NCBI GenBank assembly: GCA_005884575.1
Contig: VAWW01000013.1
Span: 114,404-178,403, forward strand
Source of the DNA: Actinomycetota bacterium
GTDB taxonomy: Bacteria; Actinomycetota; Thermoleophilia; Gaiellales; Gaiellaceae
Reading direction: 5' to 3'
DNA: 64,000 bases
Numbering within the stretch: position 1 is the first letter of the stretch; each line of letters begins with the position of its first letter. The position numbers and the translations under genes are program-made. The notes below the pieces were generated by a model. That model did not search any database. It was not told the DNA's origin and worked only from the letters and a program-made list of their open reading frames with translations. Below, piece after piece: positions 30,876 through 37,352 of the stretch.

Positions 30876-31029
30876 GCCCCCGGCCGCCTTTCGCTCCCGC
30901 GCCGCGGAGCGGCGCTCCGCGAAAGGCTGACACCGCTGCCGGCACGATGCTCTCCGGGCCCGTACTCGTTCGTACTGTGCCCTCCGGCCTCGCACCGGCA
31001 GCGACGCCCCGGGAACGTGAGCAAGCTCA
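30873..31029 (-). repeat. Duplicated structured spacer, copy A (hisG stop to hisD start)
   Basis: Read on the minus strand, the segment runs from the hisG stop TGA to the hisD start GTG: 151 nt between the codons. The copy at 32911-33067 is of identical length, with about 8 mismatches over 159 nt by eye. It contains TGAGC-TT-GCTCA, then CGCTGCCGG pairing with CCGGCAGCG around a GTAC/GTAC tip, then GCGGAGC-GCC-GCTCCGC nested between CCTTTCGC and GCGAAAGG. The last arm holds the AAAGG ribosome binding site of hisD, so translation could be gated by folding. Confidence 0.88.
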
Positions 31030-31866
31030 TGCGAGCAGCCGCTCCACCGGGACGAGCAGGATCGACGACGCGCCGGCCTCCTCGAGTCGCGGCAACAGGT
31101 GCCAGACGTCGGCGGCCGGGACGAGCGCGTGCACCGCCACCATCCCCTGCTCGGCGAGCGGCACGATCGTCGGCGCGCGCGAGCCCGGCACGATCTCCGC
31201 GATCTCCTCGACCGCGGACTCAGGAGCGTTCAGCATCAGGTACCGCATCGCCCTTGCGTCGACGACGCTGCGGAGGACGGGCGCGAGCCTCAGCGCCGCC
31301 GCGTCCGGGTCCTCGCCCGCGATCAGCACCGCTTCCGAGGAGAAGAGGACTCCCAGGGAGCGCAGCCCGTTCGTTCGCAGCGTGTTGCCGCTCGAGACGA
31401 GGTCGACGATCGCTTCACAGAGACCGAGGCGGGGCGCGATCTCCACTGATCCGGTCACGTCGACGAAGTCGACGTCGACGCCACGCTCGCCGAGCATCGC
31501 GCGTGCGAGCCGCGGATACGCCGTCGCGACGCGGCGACCGCGCAGGTCGTCGACGTCCGACGCATCGGACTCGGCGAGCACCGCAGCCTCGAGCGTGCAC
31601 GCGCCGAAGCCGAGCCGCAGCAGCTCGCTTACGCGGGCGCCGCGCTCGAGGACGAGATCGGCGCCGGTGATCCCGCAGTCGACGACGCCGTCCTGGACGT
31701 ACTCGGGGATGTCCGCGGCGCGTACGAGCAGCACCTCGACCGGCGCGTTGCGGCACGGGAACGCGAGCGCCCGCTCCCCCGGCTCCTCTGGGCCGAGGCC
31801 GGCGTCGTGGAGCAGGCCGACTGCGGGCTCGCGGAGACGGCCTTTCGCGGGGATCGCGATCTTCAG
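31027..31866 (-). CDS. hisG: ATP phosphoribosyltransferase, long form
   Basis: Protein of 279 residues. KIAIPAKGRLREPAVGLL at the start, the domain-II region EYVQDGVVDCGITGADLV, DLVSSGNTLRTNGLR (PRPP loop) and a C-terminal ACT-like regulatory domain (IVPLAEQGMVAVHALVPAADVWHLLPRLEEAGASSILLVPVERLL). It commits ATP and PRPP to histidine synthesis and should be inhibited by histidine. The natural start MKIAIP falls on a CTG that overlaps the yerC stop (CTGA); no ATG, GTG or TTG is close upstream in frame, so a CTG start is likely. Confidence 0.92.
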   Translation of the reverse strand: MKIAIPAKGRLREPAVGLLHDAGLGPEEPGERALAFPCRNAPVEVLLVRAADIPEYVQDGVVDCGITGADLVLERGARVSELLRLGFGACTLEAAVLAESDASDVDDLRGRRVATAYPRLARAMLGERGVDVDFVDVTGSVEIAPRLGLCEAIVDLVSSGNTLRTNGLRSLGVLFSSEAVLIAGEDPDAAALRLAPVLRSVVDARAMRYLMLNAPESAVEEIAEIVPGSRAPTIVPLAEQGMVAVHALVPAADVWHLLPRLEEAGASSILLVPVERLLA

Positions 31867-32183
31867 CGGCTCTTCGAAGGGCGCCGCCGGTGCAGCCTGT
31901 CGAGCGCCAGCCGGTAGCCGCCCTCGCCGCGCTTCAGCCACTGCGCGACGCGCGTCACCGTCGTCGTCGAGGCGCCCGTCTTCTGCGCCACCTCCTGATA
32001 CGAGTCGCCCTCGTCCAGGTACTGCGCCACCTGCCAGCGGTGCGCCAGCGTCTCGAGTTCCCCGACCGTGCAGAGGTCCCGCAGGAAGCGCTCCAGCTCG
32101 TCCACCGAGCGCATCGACCGCATCGCTTCGCAGAGCTGCTCGATCTCGCTCGTCAGCCATGGATGTCGGGGCTCCTCTGTCAT
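31863..32183 (-). CDS. TrpR-superfamily regulator, YerC/YecD type
   Basis: Protein of 106 residues. The helical TrpR-like core reads SVDELERFLRDLCTVGELETLAHRWQVAQYLDEGDSYQEVAQKTGASTTTVTRVAQWLKRGEGGYRLAL, with the helix-turn-helix at about residues 63-84. The family (YerC/YecD) is related to tryptophan and chlamydial repressors, but the ligand is unclear. Here it is the first gene of the hisG-hisD operon and lies divergent from hisA with a trp-operator-like palindrome between them. That suggests it represses histidine genes (inference). Confidence 0.88.
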   Translation of the reverse strand: MTEEPRHPWLTSEIEQLCEAMRSMRSVDELERFLRDLCTVGELETLAHRWQVAQYLDEGDSYQEVAQKTGASTTTVTRVAQWLKRGEGGYRLALDRLHRRRPSKSR

Positions 32184-32192
32184 CGTGCCAGC

Positions 32193-32217
32193 ATGTTAGC
32201 ATGTTAACGTGTTAACA
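32193..32217. promoter_or_regulatory. Divergent yerC/hisA promoters with a TrpR-like operator
   Basis: TGTTAAC-GT-GTTAACA (32202-32217) is a perfect inverted repeat, and the unit GCATGTTA occurs twice in tandem just before it (32191-32206). GTTAAC cores resemble the E. coli trp operator core. TAGCAT (32197-32202) lies 6 nt before the hisA GTG, and TAACAT on the minus strand (32198-32193) lies 9 nt before the yerC ATG. Only 25 bp separate the two starts, and the hisA start codon lies inside the palindrome. Confidence 0.65.
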
Positions 32218-32913
32218 CGTAGTGATCTACTCATCATCCCAGCAGTGGACGTCCTCGGGACGGAAGCCGTGCGCCTGGAGCAGGGCGACTACGACCGCGT
32301 CTCGGTGCGAGCGGGGAGTCCGCTGGAGCTCGTCGAGCGTTTCGCAGCCGAGCGCCCGGCGATGGTGCACCTCGTGGATCTCGACGGCGCCCGCTCGGGG
32401 CGCGTCCGCCCGGAGCTCGTCGCGCGTGCGGTCGCCGCGGCCGACGGCGTGCCGTTGCAGGCGTCCGGCGGAATCCGGTCGGTCGGCGACGCAGAGTCCC
32501 TGCTCGAGGCCGGCGCTGCGCGCGTGGTCGTCGGGACCGCGGCCTGGGCCGCGCTCGACGAGTTCGTCGACGCCCTCGGCGACCGGCTGGTCGTCGCGAT
32601 CGACGTTCGCGACGGCGAGGTCGCCGTCGCCGGCTGGCGGCGGTCGAGCGGCGTGGGTCCGGAGGAGGCGGCGACGCGCTGCGCGGCGGCAGGCGTGACA
32701 CGCGTCCTCTGCACCGCGGTCGACCGCGACGGGACGCTCGGCGGTCCTGATCTCGATCTGCTCGCGCGCATCCGCGAGCGAGCGCGCGCACCGGTGCTCG
32801 CCGCGGGCGGGATCCGCTCCGAGGCCGATCTCGACGAGCTGGCGGCGATCGGCGTCGAGGGCGCCGTCGTCGGCCGCGCGCTGCTCGACGGCACGCTTAC
32901 GCTCCGAACGTGA
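32209..32913 (+). CDS. hisA: ProFAR isomerase (phosphoribosylformimino-AICAR-P isomerase)
   Basis: Protein of 234 residues, a (beta/alpha)8 barrel: LLIIPAVDVLGTEAVRLEQGDYD with the catalytic Asp, LQASGGIRSVGDAESLLEAGA, the second Asp in VLCTAVDRDGTLGG and VLAAGGIRSEADLDEL. It catalyses the fourth step of histidine synthesis, or also the PRA isomerase of tryptophan synthesis (PriA) in some actinobacteria; the sequence alone does not decide. The GTG start is inside the operator, consistent with a leaderless mRNA. The stop codon opens copy B of the duplicated spacer. Confidence 0.92.
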   Translation: MLTRSDLLIIPAVDVLGTEAVRLEQGDYDRVSVRAGSPLELVERFAAERPAMVHLVDLDGARSGRVRPELVARAVAAADGVPLQASGGIRSVGDAESLLEAGAARVVVGTAAWAALDEFVDALGDRLVVAIDVRDGEVAVAGWRRSSGVGPEEAATRCAAAGVTRVLCTAVDRDGTLGGPDLDLLARIRERARAPVLAAGGIRSEADLDELAAIGVEGAVVGRALLDGTLTLRT

Positions 32914-33067
32914 GCTTGCTCACGTTCCCGGGTCGCCGCTGCCGGTGCGAGGCCGGAGGGCACAGTACGTCTGAGTACGGGCCCGGAGAGCATCGTGCCG
33001 GCAGCGGTGGCAGCCTTTCGCGGAGCGCCGCTCCGCGGCGCGCGAGCGAAAGGCGGCCGGGGACGTG
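32911..33067 (+). repeat. Duplicated structured spacer, copy B (hisA stop to ppc start)
   Basis: This 151-nt spacer between the hisA TGA and the ppc GTG repeats copy A in inverted chromosomal orientation but the same orientation relative to transcription. Inverted repeats: GAACGTGAGC-TT-GCTCACGTTC (32906-32927), CGCTGCCGG/CCGGCAGCG (32937-32945 and 32998-33006) with GTAC tips at 32965 and 32975, and CCTTTCGC/GCGAAAGG (33014-33021 and 33046-33053) enclosing GCGGAGC-GCC-GCTCCGC. AAAGG in the final arm is the ppc ribosome binding site. The tip loop differs between copies while its stem is kept. Confidence 0.88.
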
Positions 33068-35515
33068 AGTGCCGACCAGCCTCTGCGGCGAGATGTGCGA
33101 CTGCTGGGCGACCTGCTCGGCCGGGTGCTCGTCGAGCAGGAAGGCGAGGAGCTGCTCGCGACCGAGGAGCACATCCGAAAGCTCGCCCGCGACGCGCGCC
33201 GTACGGGCGAGGTCGAGCGCGTTCGCGAGGCCGTCCGCGCGGTGGCGCCGGAGCAGCAGGTCAAGGTGCTCCGCGCATTCGCCCTGTACTTCCAGCTCGC
33301 GAACATCGCCGAGCAGCACCACCGGCTACGGCGCCGCCGCCAATACGCGGACGAGGATCGCGCGCCGCGCGAGTCGCTCGCCGAAGCGTTCGAGCGCATC
33401 GGCGGCCGCAGGCCGGAGCACATCTCGCTCGAGCTCGTGCTCACCGCGCACCCGACCGAGGCGACCCGCCGGACGATCCTCGTCGCACACGTCCGCATCA
33501 CCGACCTGATCGCCCGGCTCGACGACCCGACCTTGACGACCCCGGAGCGCGCGCACGTCGAGGAGTCGCTTGCCGAGCAGATCACGATCCTCTGGCAGAC
33601 CGACGAGGTGCGCCACGGACGGCCGCGCGTCGTCGACGAGATCCGGCACGGACTCTGGTTCTTCGAGCACAGCCTGATCGACGCCGGCGAGCGGCTGCTC
33701 GCCGCGTATCGCGAGCACGTCCCAGACGCGCCGCCGCCGTTCGCGTTCGGCAGCTGGATCGGCGGCGACATGGACGGGAACCCAAACGCCGGTCCGGAGA
33801 CGATCCTCGAGGCGCTCGCACGTGCGGGGGAGCTCGCGCTCGAGCGCTACCGCAGCGACGTACGCGAGCTCGCGGTCGCACTTTCGATGCACCGGTCACT
33901 CGTGCCGATCTCGCGCGAGCTCGAGGAGTCGCTCGCGCGCGATGAGCGCGAGCTCCCCGACTACGCCGCCGCGATCGGCTCGCAGAACGAGCTCGAGCCG
34001 TACCGGCGCAAGCTCTCGTTCGTCTGGTGGCGGCTCGGCAACAGGGGCTACGCGAACGCGAACGCACTGCTCGACGACCTCGACGTGATGGCCCGGAGCC
34101 TCGAGGAGAATCGCGGCACACGGATCGCGCGCGGACGGCTCGCCGAGCTCCGCCGGCGCATTGAGCTCTTCCGCTTCCACCTCGCGAAGCTCGACATCCG
34201 GCTGCACGCGCGCGAGCTCCGCGACCCCACCGAGCGTGCGCGTGAGGCGCTGGGAGCGGCCGGCGAGGCGCGGCGCCGCTTCGGCGAGGAGTCGCTCGAC
34301 ACAGTGATCGTCTCCGGGACCGAGTCGGAGGAGGACGTGCTCGCCGTGCTCGCGCTGACCGACGAGCCGCTCTCCGTTGTGCCGCTGTTCGAGACGATCG
34401 CCGACCTCGAGCGCGCGCCGGCGACGGTTCGCCGCATGCTCGCGGATCCCGGCTACGCGCGGAACGTCGAGCGGCGGGGCCGGCGCCTCGAGGTCATGGT
34501 CGGCTACTCCGACTCCGGCAAGGACGGCGGCTACCTCGCCGCGCAGTGGGCGATCTACCGGGCGCAGGAGCGGCTCGTCGAGGTCGCACGCGATGCGGAC
34601 GTCGAGCTGACGATCTTCCACGGCCGCGGCGGCAGCGCGGGCCGCGGCGGCGGGCCGACGTACGCGTCGATCCTCGCACAGCCCGCGGGCCATCCACCCG
34701 GCCGCCTGAAGCTGACCGAGCAGGGCGAGACGATCTCCTTCAAGTACGGCCTGCCGGACCTCGCGTACCGGAATCTCGAGGCCGCGCTCGCAGGCACCGT
34801 GCTCGCCGCGTTCCCGAGGATCTCCTCGCGGCCGCCGTCGGCCGAGGAGCGGGCCGCTCTCGACGAGCTCGCCGCCCGGTCGGAGCGGCGCTACCGCGGC
34901 CTCGTCTGGGAAGACGAGGTGTTCGTGGACTTCTTCCGCGCGTTCACGCCGGTCGACGAGCTCGCGCTGCTCGAGATCGGCTCGCGCCCGACGCGGCGGC
35001 CGCAGCGCGACGACTACCTCGTCTCGCTGCGCGCGATTCCGTGGGTCTTCGCCTGGACGCAGAACAGGACGCTGTTACCCGCGTGGTACGGCTGCGGCGC
35101 GGCGTTCGGCCGCGCCGACACGGAGCTGCTCCGCACGATGTACGCCCGGCTGCCCTTCTTCCGCGTGATCGTCGACAATCTCGAGATGACGCTCGCGAAG
35201 TCGAGTCTCGAGATCGCGCGCCAGTACCTCGAGCTCGTTCCGGCGAAGCTCGAGCCGGAGCGGCTCTTCGGCGAGATCGCGGCCGAGCACGAGCGCGTGC
35301 TGCACGCTGTGCTGGAGACGCTGGAGATCCACGAGCTGCTCGGGCGGCAACCGGTCATCCGCCGCTCGGTGCAGCTGCGCAACCCGTACGTCGACCCGAT
35401 GAACGCGATCCAGGTCGAGCTGCTGCGCCGGTTCCGCGCGGGCGACGACGACGCGCGGCTGCCGCTGATGCGGTCGATCGCGGGCATCGCGTCGGCGCTG
35501 CGCAATACGGGATGA
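33065..35515 (+). CDS. ppc: Phosphoenolpyruvate carboxylase
   Basis: Protein of 816 residues. LVLTAHPTEATRRT carries the first catalytic His and VMVGYSDSGKDGGYLAAQWAIYRAQ the second signature; FHGRGGSAGRGGGPTYASILAQP and the C-terminal RNTG end are conserved. It makes oxaloacetate from PEP and bicarbonate, feeding aspartate-family synthesis (Thr, Ile, Met, Lys, Arg). The GTG start closes the duplicated spacer. It is about 60-100 residues shorter than E. coli Ppc, within the actinobacterial range. Confidence 0.95.
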   Translation: MSADQPLRRDVRLLGDLLGRVLVEQEGEELLATEEHIRKLARDARRTGEVERVREAVRAVAPEQQVKVLRAFALYFQLANIAEQHHRLRRRRQYADEDRAPRESLAEAFERIGGRRPEHISLELVLTAHPTEATRRTILVAHVRITDLIARLDDPTLTTPERAHVEESLAEQITILWQTDEVRHGRPRVVDEIRHGLWFFEHSLIDAGERLLAAYREHVPDAPPPFAFGSWIGGDMDGNPNAGPETILEALARAGELALERYRSDVRELAVALSMHRSLVPISRELEESLARDERELPDYAAAIGSQNELEPYRRKLSFVWWRLGNRGYANANALLDDLDVMARSLEENRGTRIARGRLAELRRRIELFRFHLAKLDIRLHARELRDPTERAREALGAAGEARRRFGEESLDTVIVSGTESEEDVLAVLALTDEPLSVVPLFETIADLERAPATVRRMLADPGYARNVERRGRRLEVMVGYSDSGKDGGYLAAQWAIYRAQERLVEVARDADVELTIFHGRGGSAGRGGGPTYASILAQPAGHPPGRLKLTEQGETISFKYGLPDLAYRNLEAALAGTVLAAFPRISSRPPSAEERAALDELAARSERRYRGLVWEDEVFVDFFRAFTPVDELALLEIGSRPTRRPQRDDYLVSLRAIPWVFAWTQNRTLLPAWYGCGAAFGRADTELLRTMYARLPFFRVIVDNLEMTLAKSSLEIARQYLELVPAKLEPERLFGEIAAEHERVLHAVLETLEIHELLGRQPVIRRSVQLRNPYVDPMNAIQVELLRRFRAGDDDARLPLMRSIAGIASALRNTG

Positions 35516-35522
35516 TGGGACG

Positions 35523-36701
35523 ATGAGGAACTCCGTCCTCCGCTGCCGCGTGTGCGAGCGGACGCAGCCGCTGGCCGCGCTGTCGGCCTGCCCCTCGTGC
35601 CAGGGTCCCCTCGACGTCGACTACGACCTCGCCGGCGCGACGTTCGTCCGGGCCGATGCACCGCGGTCGATGTGGCGCTACGGCGATCTGCTCCCGCATG
35701 TCGCCGCGGATGACGCGACGCCGGGGATGACGCCGCTGATCGCGGCGCCGCGGCTCTCGGACGCGCTCGGGATCGAGCTCCTGCTGAAGCTGGAGGACGC
35801 AAATCCGACGCACTCGTTCAAGGACCGGATGGCTGCGAGCGCGGTCGCGGCGGCGGAGGCCTTCGGCTTCCAGACCGTCTGCTGCGCGTCGACCGGCAAC
35901 CTCGCCGAGGCGGTCGCCGCGCGCTGCGCGGCCGCGGGGCTCGAGGCGGTCGTCCTGTGCCCGGGCGACGACGTCGGACCGGTGTCTGCCTACGGGGCAC
36001 GCGTCTTCGGCGTCGGCGGCACTTTCGACGACTGCCGCGCGCTCGAGCGGCAGCTCCAGGATCTCTTCCCGTGGGGCTTCGTCGGCGGCAACCTGCACGC
36101 GCTCGCATCCGAGGGAGCGAAGACGATCGCGTACGAGATCGCGGAGCAGCTCGACCGGCGGCTGCCCGACGCCGTCGTCGCTCCCGTCGCGTCGGGGACG
36201 CTGTTCGCGAAGCTCGCGCAGGGGTTCGACGAGGCGACGACCATCGGCGCCGCCGAGGGCCCGCGCCCGCGCCTCTACGGCGCGCAGGCCGGCGGCGCGC
36301 CGCCGATCGCCGCCGCGTGGGCCGACGACCGGCCGCTCTCGAAGATCCGTCCCGACACGGAAGTGCGGTCGCTCGCGATCGGCGATCCGGTCTACGGCGA
36401 GCTCGCCGTCGGCGCCGCACGCATGTCCGGCGGCTCCATCCAGGCCATTGCCGAGAACGAGATCGCCGCACATACGCGATTCCTCGCGGAGACGACCGGC
36501 GTGTTCCCGGATTCCGCCGGCGGCGTCGCGGTCGGCGCGCTGCTCGAGCTCGTCCGGGGCGGCGCGATCGCTCCCGGGGAGCGCGTCGTCCTCGTCGTGA
36601 CCGGCAGCGGCCTGAAGCCCTACGGCTACGAGGTCGAGGTCGTGCGCGAGCAGATCCCGGCGGACGTCAATGCCGTGCTGGACTCGCTCGGGATCTCCTG
36701 A
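35523..36701 (+). CDS. Zinc-ribbon threonine-synthase-like PLP enzyme, paralogue 1
   Basis: Protein of 392 residues. An N-terminal zinc ribbon (CRVCERT ... CPSCQG) is followed by a fold-type II PLP domain: the lysine is in NPTHSFKDR (canonical threonine synthases have NPTGSFKDRG), the phosphate-binding loop is STGNLAEAVAAR, and TGSGLKPYG lies near the end. Related to archaeal-type threonine synthase and cysteate synthase. A true threonine synthase gene is at 52975, and a closer relative with the same THSFKDR is at 59039. It follows ppc by 7 bp. Substrate probably O-phosphohomoserine or a similar phospho-amino acid. Confidence 0.82.
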   Translation: MRNSVLRCRVCERTQPLAALSACPSCQGPLDVDYDLAGATFVRADAPRSMWRYGDLLPHVAADDATPGMTPLIAAPRLSDALGIELLLKLEDANPTHSFKDRMAASAVAAAEAFGFQTVCCASTGNLAEAVAARCAAAGLEAVVLCPGDDVGPVSAYGARVFGVGGTFDDCRALERQLQDLFPWGFVGGNLHALASEGAKTIAYEIAEQLDRRLPDAVVAPVASGTLFAKLAQGFDEATTIGAAEGPRPRLYGAQAGGAPPIAAAWADDRPLSKIRPDTEVRSLAIGDPVYGELAVGAARMSGGSIQAIAENEIAAHTRFLAETTGVFPDSAGGVAVGALLELVRGGAIAPGERVVLVVTGSGLKPYGYEVEVVREQIPADVNAVLDSLGIS

Positions 36702-36705
36702 CGCG

Positions 36706-36984
36706 ATGGCCGAGAAGCCCACGCTCTACGTCTGCCACGGCGACGACGGCGGTCCGCCGTTTCATCCTTGTCGCCGCGTGCAGGAGGCGCTTCGCGCCGC
36801 CGGCATTGAGTACGACAAGGTCATAGCGGCGCACGGAAGCCCGATCCCCTTCCTGCGCAAGGGCTCGCGTGAGGAGCTGCGCAAGGCGACCGGAACGAAG
36901 AAGCTGCCGACGGTGAAGTTGCCCGACGGCACGGTCATCAGTCACACCCGCCCGATCTTCTCCTGGATCGAGCAACAGAAGTGA
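36706..36984 (+). CDS. Thioredoxin-fold/glutaredoxin-like small protein (GST N-terminal type)
   Basis: Protein of 92 residues. A first strand TLYVCHGDD, a Cys-rich FHPCRRVQEALRAAG helix start, GIEYDKVIAA, LPTVKLPDGTVISHTRPIFSWI with the cis-Pro of the thioredoxin/glutaredoxin fold. It resembles the N-terminal domain of glutathione transferases. Two cysteines (positions about 10 and 22) are too far apart for a CxxC pair. Role unknown; it is 4 bp behind the PLP enzyme gene and may belong to its operon. Confidence 0.72.
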   Translation: MAEKPTLYVCHGDDGGPPFHPCRRVQEALRAAGIEYDKVIAAHGSPIPFLRKGSREELRKATGTKKLPTVKLPDGTVISHTRPIFSWIEQQK

Positions 36985-37320
36985 TCAGCTAGCGACGAGC
37001 CACGCCTGACCGAAGTCGGTCATCGCGTCGATGATCGGCAGCAGATCGCGACCCTTCGCCGTCAGCCCGTACTCGACGCGCGGCGGCGACTCCGGGTAGC
37101 TGTGCCGGGGGACGACTCCCTCGCGCTCGAGTGCGCGCAGCCGCTCGGCGAGCGTGCGGCTGCTGATTCCCGCGAGCGAGTGCTCGAGCTCGCGGAACCG
37201 GCGCGTGCCGCTCGCGAGGTCGTAGATCAGGAGCGCCGTCCACTTCGCGCCAACGATCTCCGCAGAGAGCGCCACCGCGTCCCGCTTCTCGTCGGTGGCC
37301 GCCGGAATCTGGATTGCCAT
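36985..37320 (-). CDS. HxlR-family winged-helix regulator
   Basis: Protein of 111 residues with the HxlR pattern: VGAKWTALLIYDLASGTRRFRELEHSLAGISSRTLAERLRALEREGVVPRHSYPESPPRVEYGLTAKGRDLLPII. The usual redox Cys of HxlR/HypR is absent. It converges on the thioredoxin-fold gene with no gap. It may sense an aldehyde, quinone or redox signal, but the sequence does not show which. Confidence 0.88.
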   Translation of the reverse strand: MAIQIPAATDEKRDAVALSAEIVGAKWTALLIYDLASGTRRFRELEHSLAGISSRTLAERLRALEREGVVPRHSYPESPPRVEYGLTAKGRDLLPIIDAMTDFGQAWLVAS

Positions 37321-37329
37321 ACAGGACTA

Positions 37330-37335
37330 ACTCTA
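37330..37335 (-). promoter_or_regulatory. Candidate -10 box of the HxlR gene
   Basis: On the minus strand TAGAGT lies 9 nt before the ATG at 37320, in a 32-bp gap behind gltB. The spacing matches the other leaderless-type promoters of the window. Confidence 0.4.
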
Positions 37336-37352
37336 TCCCGCTCCGGCGGATG

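Noticed and set aside
28333..30945. An 870-residue frame spanning hisD, hisC and hisB
   Set aside because: The first 360 residues are hisD read in the wrong frame; only the HisC-HisB part from the ATG at 29859 shows homology.
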